A stretch of 5,576 bases of DNA, taken from contig JAFKLV010000149.1 in assembly GCA_017304125.1 (NCBI GenBank), forward strand, positions 1 through 5,576, given 5' to 3'. Below the pieces are notes generated by a model that was not told where the DNA came from, did no database searches, and saw only the letters and a program-made list of their open reading frames with translations. The position numbers and the translations under genes are program-made. Below, in pieces: positions 1 through 5,551 of this stretch (position 1 is its first letter; each line of letters opens with the position of its first letter). This DNA is from Sphingomonadales bacterium (GTDB lineage: Bacteria > Pseudomonadota > Alphaproteobacteria > Sphingomonadales > Sphingomonadaceae).

Positions 1-83
1 ATGCTGACTTTAGGACGGATCGGCGGCGAGCGGAAACCCCCTCCCCGTCACCCCCGGCCGCGAGCCGGGGTGACGGTTGGTTT
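1..83. other. noncoding left end, downstream of the minus-strand operon
   Basis: No gene is supported here. The stretch lies 3' of the minus-strand gene ending at 84 and contains one GC-rich palindrome (46-75, listed separately). A plus-strand reading from the ATG at position 1 stops at 85-87 after 28 codons; it runs through the palindrome and has no known family signature, so it is not called. Whatever lies to the left cannot be judged from this window. Confidence 0.6.
46..75. repeat. REP-like GC-rich palindrome, possible terminator of the minus operon
   Basis: The sequence starts CGTCACCCC and ends GGGGTGACG, with a GGC/GCC inner stem around a short CGCGA loop and one unpaired C in the left arm. 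It belongs to the same style of palindrome as the copies at 1118-1225. It sits 8 nt past the stop codon of the minus-strand gene, so its RNA hairpin could end transcription or protect the 3' end. No clear U-run follows on the minus strand (only ttt, after a G-rich stretch), so intrinsic termination is unproven. The repeat identity is seen in the sequence; the terminator role is inference. Confidence 0.6.
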
Positions 84-605
84 CTAAGGCTGCAACATCG
101 CGACCAGCCGCGCCTTCATCGGCAGCACCCAATCGCGTTTCAGCGCCGGGCTGAGCAGCCCCGCCGCGTCGAGTTCGTCGCACAGCCGCATCTGATGCGC
201 GATATCGAACAAATCCATCTGGTAGCTGAACTTGCCCCCGCCGCCATAAGTGATCAGCGACACGCCATGAGTTTCGTAATGGCTGCCGTCGGCGCGGCGG
301 CCGGGGCCGCGATTGACCCAATGGCTGATGATCCGATCGCCCTCGATCGCCCAGTCGAGGATCGGGAAGCTCCACCCTTCCCAGCCCGAGCCGACATCCA
401 TGTCGCGCCCATAATGCGTGCGGCGGATTTCCTCGCGGCCGTTCGCCACCACCGGCATCGCCCCGCCATAGGGGCATATATAGACGCAATCCTCATGGTA
501 GAATGCGTCGGCCAGCCACGACCATTGGTTGCGCCGCTCGGCCTCGACGAAGGCGTCCCGGAGGCCGCTGATCGCCGCGGCCACTTCCTCGCGCGGATAG
601 CTCAT
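84..605 (-). CDS. NTF2-like / SnoaL-like family protein
   Basis: A 173-residue cytoplasmic protein with no signal peptide or membrane segment. It has the order expected of an NTF2-fold (SnoaL-like) domain: an N-terminal helix (about 5-35) with W28 and W30, then F35-Y36-H37-E38-D39-C40-V41-Y42, a GREEIRR segment at 56-62, and a curved sheet with the conserved-looking string W96-V97-N98-R99-G100-P101-G102-R103 and DG at 106-107. The final strand, with GGGGKFS at 121-127, is followed by a helical C-terminal tail (about 135-170). Such proteins are dehydratases, isomerases, cyclases or non-catalytic ligand binders; which one applies cannot be told. The ATG at 605 is preferred over an in-frame ATG at 806: the upstream 67 residues lie inside the neighbouring gene in another frame, and a GGAGA Shine-Dalgarno (613-617) sits 7 nt upstream of 605. 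The start lies 2 nt after the stop of the preceding gene, so the two are probably translationally coupled. The NTF2-fold assignment is fairly sure, the function unknown. Confidence 0.88.
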   Translation of the reverse strand: MSYPREEVAAAISGLRDAFVEAERRNQWSWLADAFYHEDCVYICPYGGAMPVVANGREEIRRTHYGRDMDVGSGWEGWSFPILDWAIEGDRIISHWVNRGPGRRADGSHYETHGVSLITYGGGGKFSYQMDLFDIAHQMRLCDELDAAGLLSPALKRDWVLPMKARLVAMLQP

Positions 606-607
606 CG

Positions 608-1096
608 TCAAATCTCCGGCCGTTGGGCTTTTTCGGCGAGATAACGCGCCGGGAAATCGGGCAAGGGATCGAGCCTCGCCACCTTCTCGAACAGCCGGCG
701 ATAGGCCGAGCGGCTGATCCGCCATTCGCCGTCGATGCGGCGATATTCGTCGCGATAGAGGCATGCCCCGCTGGTCTCGATCCCGGTGCGCAGATCGACC
801 GCCCAATCGGTCAGCGTCCAGCGCCCCTCGGCCGTCTCCCCACTGTCATGCACGGTGATTTCGGGCTGGTGGACGGTATGCACCCCGACGAAATCCTCGT
901 GGAATGCGGCGGTGAGCAACGGCACCACCTCCGCGCTGCCCTCGGCGTGGAAATGATAGGTCGCGCCGACATAATCGACCACGACATCGGCCGCGAGCAC
1001 GCTCGCCAGCCCCGCCGCATCCGCCGTATCGAGGAAGCGGCAGTAACGGTGCTTGAGCTGCTTGATCAGCTCGATATCTTCCAGCCTGAGCGCCAC
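608..1096 (-). CDS. SnoaL_4/NTF2-like protein, BaiE-like dehydratase family
   Basis: A 162-residue NTF2-fold protein starting at GTG. The opening IKQLKHRYCRFLD (11-23), the HTVHQPEI stretch (73-80), the GRWTLTD strand (91-97) and the closing YRDEYRRIDGEWRI (114-127) match the SnoaL_4 family, which includes the bile-acid 7alpha-dehydratase BaiE and resembles scytalone dehydratase. Aligned by eye to BaiE from memory, the BaiE catalytic residues Tyr30, Asp35, His83 and Asp106 correspond to Y18, D23, H73 and D97 here, so a lyase/dehydratase activity on a hydroxylated substrate is plausible. The substrate is unknown, because this motif set is shared by a wide family beyond bile-acid enzymes. The start is chosen at GTG 1096: it is preceded 5 nt upstream by GGGAGAAGGA (1102-1111), whereas extending to the ATG at 1195 would translate an intergenic repeat (GPRLKAGVT), a classic artefact. 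It is the first gene of the minus operon seen here; the next gene follows after 2 nt. Confidence 0.88.
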   Translation of the reverse strand: MALRLEDIELIKQLKHRYCRFLDTADAAGLASVLAADVVVDYVGATYHFHAEGSAEVVPLLTAAFHEDFVGVHTVHQPEITVHDSGETAEGRWTLTDWAVDLRTGIETSGACLYRDEYRRIDGEWRISRSAYRRLFEKVARLDPLPDFPARYLAEKAQRPEI

Positions 1097-1101
1097 GGCG
1101 A

Positions 1102-1111
1102 TCCTTCTCCC
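1102..1111 (-). promoter_or_regulatory. Shine-Dalgarno site deciding the GTG start at 1096
   Basis: Read on the minus strand this is GGGAGAAGGA, 5 nt before GTG at 1096-1094. It supports the GTG over the longer ATG reading that begins at 1195 inside an intergenic repeat. Confidence 0.7.
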
Positions 1112-1117
1112 TTGCTG

Positions 1118-1225
1118 CGTCACCCCGGCCTTGAGCCGGGGTCCATCGGGAGGCAGGCGCGGCGCAAGAAGGTCTTGCCGCTGAGCCTGAGGCACAATGG
1201 ACCCCGGCTCAAGGCCGGGGTGACG
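1118..1225. repeat. REPIN-like inverted pair of REP palindromes
   Basis: Two REP-like units lie head to head. The 29-nt arms 1118-1146 and 1197-1225 are perfect reverse complements of each other, checked base by base. Each arm also contains its own perfect 8-bp hairpin: ACCCCGGC/GCCGGGGT with a 5-nt loop, at 1122-1142 and 1201-1221. The 50-nt spacer (1147-1196) continues as an imperfect inverted repeat (GCGGCGCAAGA against TCTTGCCGC). Elements of this design, two REPs in opposite orientation around a short spacer, are called REPINs and are moved by RAYT transposases (TnpA_REP, IS200/IS605-like) encoded elsewhere in the genome. No such gene is in this window. The nearest arm ends 21 nt upstream of the GTG at 1096, so it could also affect expression of the minus operon. 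Confidence 0.8.
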
Positions 1226-1271
1226 GATCGTTATCTGTCGACTGTCTCACCTTAACCGCAGCAACGATCCG
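1224..1271. promoter_or_regulatory. 9-bp inverted repeat, possible operator
   Basis: CGGATCGTT (1224-1232) and AACGATCCG (1263-1271) are exact reverse complements separated by 30 nt. They lie in the unique part of the divergent intergenic region, where a regulator of both operons might bind. GATCG-rich words are common in such a genome, so this could be chance. No regulator gene is in the window to link it to. Confidence 0.3.
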
Positions 1272-1351
1272 CGATCTCATCAGAATTGACTAGGCGCGGT
1301 TCTTCGCACCGCAATAGCCTGTCCGCGAAAAACGATAATGAGAGGCGAAGG

Positions 1352-1798
1352 ATGACCGATCCGGCGAACGTCGCGCTGTTCGAGCGCATGCTGGGGGCGC
1401 TCGGCACGAAGGATTTCGATGCGTTCGAGGCGTGCCTTGCGGACGATATCCTGCTCGAATGGCCCTATCCGGTGATGGACGGCTTCCCGACCGAGCAGCG
1501 CGGCGCGCGCTGGCTGCGCGATGCGCTGGAGGAAAGCCTGCGCCACTTCACGCCCTATGCCTATCGCATCGCGGTGATCCACGACATGGCCGACCCCGGC
1601 AAATTGATCGCCGAATATAGCTCGCACAGCGAATATCTGCCGACCGGCGCGCCTTATGCGAACACCTACATCAGCCTGTTCGAATTCGCCGGCGGGCGCA
1701 TCACGCGCTGGCGCGAATATGTGAACCCGCAGGTGGTCGAGCGCGCGCTGGGCCGGCAGGCGACGTGGCAGGCGGTGAAGGACAATGCGCTCGGCTGA
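1352..1798 (+). CDS. NTF2-like / SnoaL-like protein (ketosteroid-isomerase-like fold)
   Basis: A 148-residue NTF2-fold protein, first gene of the plus operon. It shows the usual SnoaL-like pattern: helix with VALFERMLGAL (7-17), then KDFDAFEACLADDILLEWPY (20-39), the helix WLRDALEESL (54-63), a central strand IAEYSSHSEYLPTG (86-99), and the closing strands YISLFEFAGGRITRWREYVNP (106-126) typical of this fold. Family members include ketosteroid isomerase-like enzymes, SnoaL cyclases, epoxide hydrolases and binding proteins. No recognised catalytic set was identified, so the activity is left open. The start at 1352 is preferred to the in-frame ATG at 1286 because GAGG (1342-1345) lies 6 nt upstream and the extra 22 residues do not look like the family. 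It is separated by 28 nt from the flavoprotein gene. It is not a close copy of either minus-strand NTF2-like protein by eye. Confidence 0.87.
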   Translation: MTDPANVALFERMLGALGTKDFDAFEACLADDILLEWPYPVMDGFPTEQRGARWLRDALEESLRHFTPYAYRIAVIHDMADPGKLIAEYSSHSEYLPTGAPYANTYISLFEFAGGRITRWREYVNPQVVERALGRQATWQAVKDNALG

Positions 1799-1810
1799 CG
1801 GCCGCGCGCG

Positions 1811-1819
1811 AAGGAGAGG
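1811..1819 (+). promoter_or_regulatory. strong Shine-Dalgarno site deciding the start at 1827
   Basis: AAGGAGAGG lies 7 nt before ATG 1827-1829. It favours this start over the in-frame ATG at 1785, which would overlap the end of the upstream gene and add 14 arginine-rich residues. Confidence 0.75.
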
Positions 1820-1826
1820 AACATCA

Positions 1827-3959
1827 ATGTCGCGGCAATTCCGCCACCTGCTTTCGCCCGGCCGCATCGGCGCGATGGCGCTGCGCAACCGCATCTTCAT
1901 GACCCCGATGGGCTCGAACCTGGCCGATGAAGATGGCATCACCGGCGAGCGGCTGCGGGCTTATTATGTCGAGCGCGCCAAGGGCGGCGCGGCGTTGATC
2001 ACGATGGGATCGGTGTCGATCGGCTATCCCGACGGCTCGGGCAATTGGCGCAACGAGGCGATTTCCGACGAGCGCCATATCCCCGGCGTCCGCGCGCTCG
2101 CCGATGCGCTCCACGCGCATGGCGCGAAGCTGGCGATGCAGCTGCAGCATGCCGGGCTGGTGGCGATGAACGACATGCTCGCCGGGCGCCCGTTGTGGAC
2201 CCCCTCGATCCCGCTGGTCGGCAAGGACAGCGGCGACATGATGGAGGGGTTCCTCGAGGACGAATATCGCATCTTCACCGCGCCGATGGCGGCAATGGGC
2301 GAGATCCGTTTTCAGGTGATGACCGCCGACGACATCGCCGCGCTGGTGGCGATGTTCGCGCGCGCCGCGGAGCGCGCGGTGCGCGCCGGGGTCGATGCGA
2401 TCGAGCTTCATGCCGGGCACGGTTATCTGATCTCGTCTTTCCTCTCGCCGCTCTCCAACCGCCGCGACGACGATTATGGCGGCCCGATCGAAAATCGCGC
2501 ACGGCTGCTGTGCGAGATCATTCGCGCGGTGAAGGCGGCGGTCGGCCGCGATGTGCCGGTGTGGCCGCGGCTCGACAGCCAGCACTTCCTGATCGACGGC
2601 GGGATCACGGTCGAGGATGCCGCGGCGACCGCGCGGCTGGCCGAGGCGGCGGGGGCGGATGCGATCCATGTCTCGGCCGACGGTCATCCGGGGCGCGGCG
2701 CGACCTATTCGACCGGCCATGCCACCGACATCCCCAATCATTTCGTCGCCGCGGCGGCCCGGATCAAGGCGGGGGTAGAAATCCCGGTGATCTGCCCCGG
2801 CCGGATCGAGCCCGAGGATGCCGATCGCTTCATCGCCGCGGGCAAGCTCGATTTCGTGACGATGGGGCGCAAATTGCTCGCCGACCCGCATCTGCCGCGC
2901 AAGCTGACCGAGGGGCAGCGCGCGGCGGTGCGGCCGTGTATCTATTGCTACACCTGCATCAGCCAGATCTTCTTCAGCCAGCCGGTGAAATGCGCGGTCA
3001 ATCCCGAGACCGGGTTCGAGCTGGAACGCACCTTGCCGCGCACCGACGCAGCCAAATATGTCGCGGTGATCGGCGGCGGGCCGGCGGGAATGGAAAGCGC
3101 GCGGCGGCTCGCGCGGCGTGGGCATCGCGTGACCTTGATCGAGGCGACGGGGCGGCTCGGCGGCACCGCGCAATTCGCCTCGATCGCCTACAAGCCCAAT
3201 CAGGGGATCGTCGACTGGCTCAAGCGCGAGCTGCACGCCGAGGGGGTCGAAGTGCGGCTGGGCACGCTCGCCACGCCCGAATTGCTGCGCAACATGGGGA
3301 TCGAGGAAGTGGTGGTGGCGACCGGCGCGCGACGCGCGATGCCCGCGATCCCCGGCGCGACCCGCGCCAACGTCTATAGCGGCGACGATATGCGCAAGCT
3401 GATGCTCGGGCAGGACCTTGGCGCGATCGCCGACAAGACCGACTGGGCGACCCGCGCCGCGATGAAGGCCGGCGCGGTGACCGGGCTTACCAAGCGCCCC
3501 GGCTTCATCCGCATCGCGAGCGAATATTGGATGCCGTTCGGCGCAACGATCGCGATCATCGGCGGCGAGCTGGTCGGGCTCGAGCTGGCGGAATTCCTCG
3601 CCAGGCGCGGTCGCAAGGTGACGGTGCTCGACGAGGGCGCGAAATTCGGCGCGGGATTGCAGGTGGTGCGCCGCTGGCGCGTGCTGGATGAGTTGAAGGA
3701 ACTGGGCGTCACCCTGCTGCCCGAGGCGAGCGACATCGCGATCGGCGAGCGCACGGTGAGCTATCGCAACACGCTCGGCCAGACCCGCACGATCCACGCC
3801 GACGAGGTGATCGTCGCCAAGGGCGCGACCGGCGATACCGCGCTGGCCGATCAGCTGCGCAGCGCGGGCTTCACCGTTCACACCGCCGGAGATTGCACCG
3901 GCGTCGGCTATATCGAGGGCGCGATGCACGATGCCGCGCAACTGGCGGAGACGATCTGA
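1827..3959 (+). CDS. FMN/FAD/4Fe-4S ene-reductase, 2,4-dienoyl-CoA reductase/BaiCD family
   Basis: A 710-residue cytoplasmic multi-domain flavoprotein of the old yellow enzyme class, expected to reduce an activated C=C bond (enone, enoyl- or dienoyl-CoA) with NAD(P)H. The N-terminal TIM barrel (about 1-365) binds FMN: LRNRIFMTPMG at 19-29, QLQHAG at 105-110, the pair H195/H198 with Y200 in HAGHGY, the NRRDDDYGGPIENR signature after it, and MGRKLLADP at 346-354. Y200 and H287 align by eye with the catalytic Tyr166 and His252 of E. coli FadH (from memory). Cysteines C371, C374, C377 and C389 form the 4Fe-4S site. GGGPAG at 416-421 starts the FAD-binding Rossmann fold, GGELVG at 579-584 the NAD(P)H-binding one, and a late AGDC motif closes the FAD domain. 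Length is close to FadH, BaiCD/BaiH and trimethylamine dehydrogenase relatives (about 640-730). Family placement is firm, the substrate unknown. The next gene's ATG overlaps its stop by one base. Confidence 0.95.
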   Translation: MSRQFRHLLSPGRIGAMALRNRIFMTPMGSNLADEDGITGERLRAYYVERAKGGAALITMGSVSIGYPDGSGNWRNEAISDERHIPGVRALADALHAHGAKLAMQLQHAGLVAMNDMLAGRPLWTPSIPLVGKDSGDMMEGFLEDEYRIFTAPMAAMGEIRFQVMTADDIAALVAMFARAAERAVRAGVDAIELHAGHGYLISSFLSPLSNRRDDDYGGPIENRARLLCEIIRAVKAAVGRDVPVWPRLDSQHFLIDGGITVEDAAATARLAEAAGADAIHVSADGHPGRGATYSTGHATDIPNHFVAAAARIKAGVEIPVICPGRIEPEDADRFIAAGKLDFVTMGRKLLADPHLPRKLTEGQRAAVRPCIYCYTCISQIFFSQPVKCAVNPETGFELERTLPRTDAAKYVAVIGGGPAGMESARRLARRGHRVTLIEATGRLGGTAQFASIAYKPNQGIVDWLKRELHAEGVEVRLGTLATPELLRNMGIEEVVVATGARRAMPAIPGATRANVYSGDDMRKLMLGQDLGAIADKTDWATRAAMKAGAVTGLTKRPGFIRIASEYWMPFGATIAIIGGELVGLELAEFLARRGRKVTVLDEGAKFGAGLQVVRRWRVLDELKELGVTLLPEASDIAIGERTVSYRNTLGQTRTIHADEVIVAKGATGDTALADQLRSAGFTVHTAGDCTGVGYIEGAMHDAAQLAETI

Positions 3960-4696
3960 TGCACGGCAATATCGCACTGGTCACCGGCGCGGCATCGGGG
4001 ATCGGCCGCGCCACCGCGACGCTGCTCGCGGCGCGCGGCGCGCGATTGGTGATCGCCGACCGCAATGAGGATGCGCTGGGCACGGTGCGCGAGGAAATCG
4101 GCGGCGATTGCCGCGCGATCGCGTTCGACGCTGGCGACGCGGAATCCTGCCGCCGGCTCGTCGCGGAGACGATCGCGGCGGCGGGGCGGCTCGATATCCT
4201 GTGCAACATCGCGGGGATCATGGACTGGGGGCCGCTCGAAACGTTCGACGACGCACGCTGGGAACGGATGCTGCGCATCAACCTGTCGGGCGTGTTCCAT
4301 ATGTGCCGCGCGGCGATGCCGCATCTGATCGAAACCAAGGGCGCGATCGTCAACATGAGTTCGGCGGCCGGGCTGGTCGGCATCCCCTATACCACCGCTT
4401 ATTGCGCGGCGAAGGCCGGGGTGAACGCGCTGACCAAATCGCTCGCGGTGGAATTCGCCGGCGCCGGGGTGCGGGTCAATGCGATCTGCCCGACCGGGGT
4501 GAAGACCGCGATGCACGGCAGCGTCGCGCTCCCCGACGGGGTCGATATGGCGCTGGTGATGCGCAACGCGCCCAAGCTCGGCGACCTGTGCGAGCCTGAG
4601 GATATCGCCGAGGCGGTGGCCTTCCTCGCCTCCGATGCGGCGCGCAAGATCACCGGGATCGCGTTGCCGGTCGACGCCGGCCAGACCGCGGGGTGA
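3959..4696 (+). CDS. short-chain dehydrogenase/reductase, predicted NAD(H)-dependent
   Basis: A 245-residue classical SDR, the usual length (about 250). It has the cofactor motif TGAASGIG (9-16), an acidic D34 at the end of strand 2 that normally selects NAD(H), CNIAG (82-86) in place of NNAG, N108, and the catalytic set S135, Y148 (YCAAK) and K152. The substrate-side string SSAAGLVGIPYTTAY strongly recalls bacterial hydroxysteroid dehydrogenases such as 3alpha,20beta-HSDH by spacing and residues. The usual PG turn reads CPTGVKT here. It likely oxidises a secondary alcohol to a ketone or does the reverse; the true substrate is unknown. The start at ATG 3959 overlaps the upstream TGA by one base (TGATG), with GGAG (3947-3950) 8 nt upstream; the longer in-frame reading from 3893 lies wholly inside the flavoprotein gene and is rejected. 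Translational coupling with its neighbours is likely. Confidence 0.95.
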   Translation: MHGNIALVTGAASGIGRATATLLAARGARLVIADRNEDALGTVREEIGGDCRAIAFDAGDAESCRRLVAETIAAAGRLDILCNIAGIMDWGPLETFDDARWERMLRINLSGVFHMCRAAMPHLIETKGAIVNMSSAAGLVGIPYTTAYCAAKAGVNALTKSLAVEFAGAGVRVNAICPTGVKTAMHGSVALPDGVDMALVMRNAPKLGDLCEPEDIAEAVAFLASDAARKITGIALPVDAGQTAG

Positions 4697-4700
4697 GGAT

Positions 4701-5426
4701 ATGAACGGGTTCGACTTCACCGGGCGCAAGGTGCTGGTGACCGGCGCGACGAGCGGGATCGGCGCGGCGATCGCGCAGGCCTTTCTCGACAGCGGCGCCG
4801 AGGTGACGATCACCGGCACTCGCCCCGCCGCGCGCGATTATGCCGCGATCGCCGCCGGCGCTGATTATCGCCGCTTCCAGCTCGGCGATCACGCCAGCAC
4901 CGCTGCGCTCGCCGCGTCGTTCGACCAGCTCGATATCCTGATCAACAATGCCGGCGCGACCAGCACGCCGGAGGATTTCGACGCGGCGATCGACGTCAAC
5001 CTCAAGGGGGTTCATCGCCTCACCACCGCGCTCGCGCCGCTGCTCGAACGCAGCGAAATGCCGGGCGGCGGCGCGGTGGTGTCGATCGTCTCGATGATGG
5101 CGATCTTCGGCAATTCGATCTTCCCCGGCTATAGCGCGGCCAAGGCCGGGTTGCTGCTGTTGACCCGCTCGCTCGCGCAAGGCTGGGGACCACGCGGCAT
5201 CCGGGTCAATGCGGTCGCGCCCGGCCCGGTGCGCACGCCGATGACCACACGCTTTGCCGACGATCCGGTCTACGGCCCCGGCACCGCACAACGCATGGCG
5301 CTTGGCCGCTGGGGTGAACCGGTGGATATCGCCGGGCCGGTGCTGTTCCTCGCCAGCCCCGCCGCCGCCTTCGTCACCGGCGAATGCCTCGTGGCGAGCG
5401 GCGGCTATATGATCGCGGAGGCGTAA
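4701..5426 (+). CDS. short-chain dehydrogenase/reductase, predicted NADP(H)-dependent
   Basis: A 241-residue classical SDR, last gene of the visible plus operon. It has TGATSGIG (14-21), then GTR at 39-41 after strand 2 instead of an acidic residue, which suggests NADP(H); NNAG (82-85), N100, and the catalytic S131, Y144 (YSAAK) and K148. APGPVRTPM is the standard PG motif, and the C-terminus (GRWGEPVDIAGPVLFLAS, then VTGECLVASGG) is typical of the family. The segment between strand 2 and NNAG is short, making it a compact SDR. The start at 4701 lies 4 nt after the upstream stop; GAGG at 4695-4698 is very close (2 nt), while GGGG at 4690-4693 gives better spacing. Reading from 4635 would start inside the previous gene. 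It differs clearly from the SDR upstream, so it is not a recent duplicate. It probably acts on the same pathway intermediate or its epimer; substrate unknown. Confidence 0.94.
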   Translation: MNGFDFTGRKVLVTGATSGIGAAIAQAFLDSGAEVTITGTRPAARDYAAIAAGADYRRFQLGDHASTAALAASFDQLDILINNAGATSTPEDFDAAIDVNLKGVHRLTTALAPLLERSEMPGGGAVVSIVSMMAIFGNSIFPGYSAAKAGLLLLTRSLAQGWGPRGIRVNAVAPGPVRTPMTTRFADDPVYGPGTAQRMALGRWGEPVDIAGPVLFLASPAAAFVTGECLVASGGYMIAEA

Positions 5427-5451
5427 ATGGCTGACCTCGCGCCTTCCATGT

Positions 5452-5500
5452 GCTCCCGCGCAGGCGGGAGCCCAGACTGGGTCCCCGCCTTCGCGGGGAC
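5452..5500. repeat. tandem GC-rich hairpins downstream of the plus operon
   Basis: Two perfect 8-bp stems lie side by side: GCTCCCGC/GCGGGAGC with loop GCAG (5452-5471) and GTCCCCGC/GCGGGGAC with loop CTTC (5481-5500). Between them CCCAG-A-CTGGG gives a further 5-bp pairing. This composite is of the intergenic repeat type common in sphingomonads. Being 25 nt after the last stop codon, it may shape the 3' end of the operon mRNA, though there is no U-run. Confidence 0.7.
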
Positions 5501-5524
5501 ACAGGGAGACCTTCATCCCCATAT

Positions 5525-5551
5525 CGTCATGCCGGGCTTGACCCGGCATCC
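5525..5551. repeat. REP-like palindrome, sequence variant
   Basis: ATGCCGGG/CCCGGCAT with loop CTTGA (perfect 8-bp stem, 5529-5549), flanked by GTC on the left and CCA on the right. It keeps the layout of the 1118-1146 unit (GTCA, G/C-rich stem, CTTGA loop, TCCA) with compensating stem changes, so it is likely a diverged member of the same family. Confidence 0.65.

Larger units (their letters stand above)
1097..1351. promoter_or_regulatory. divergent intergenic region with presumed promoters of both operons
   Basis: This 255-nt gap separates two divergent operons, so it should hold both promoters. Positions 1118-1225 are taken by a REPIN-like repeat, leaving about 1226-1351 as unique sequence. 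TTGACT at 1286-1291 could be a plus-strand -35 box, but no good -10 lies 16-18 nt downstream; the nearest AT-rich hexamer (CAATAG, 1312-1317) is 20 nt away. GATAAT at 1334-1339 looks like a -10 but sits only 12 nt before the plus ATG and lacks a -35. On the minus strand no convincing pair was found. If the minus promoter lies in 1226-1300, the repeat becomes part of the 5' UTR of the minus operon. Two possible operator elements are a 9-bp inverted repeat (1224-1232/1263-1271) and CTGTC-GA-CTGTC (1235-1246). Promoter positions are inference. Confidence 0.45.

Noticed and set aside
606..806. 67-residue N-terminal extension of the 84-605 protein
   Set aside because: It lies wholly inside the neighbouring gene in another frame, and the ATG at 605 has its own GGAGA site.
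1097..1195. N-terminal extension of the 608-1096 protein to an ATG at 1195
   Set aside because: It translates the REP arm (giving GPRLKAGVT) and lacks a ribosome-binding site; the GTG at 1096 has a good Shine-Dalgarno and fits the family start.
1118..1225. Repeat pair as a CRISPR fragment or IS terminal repeats
   Set aside because: There are only two units, in inverted orientation, with a 50-nt partly palindromic spacer and no transposase gene; the REPIN design fits better.
623..1255. 210-codon plus-strand open frame across the minus gene and the intergenic repeat
   Set aside because: It is antisense to a gene with clear SnoaL_4 motifs and its end again reads GPRLKAGVT from the repeat.
1334..1339. 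GATAAT as a -10 box for the plus operon
   Set aside because: It is only 12 nt from the ATG, overlaps the ribosome-binding region, and no -35 hexamer lies 16-18 nt upstream.
1824..3977. 717-codon open frame on the minus strand opposite the flavoprotein gene
   Set aside because: It is an arginine- and histidine-rich antisense shadow typical of high-GC DNA, with no family motif, while the opposite strand encodes a full set of flavoprotein motifs.
4650..5549. 299-codon minus-strand open frame at the right end
   Set aside because: Its start lies in repeats (REGGDPVWAPACAGA is a known translated-repeat artefact) and the rest mirrors the second SDR.
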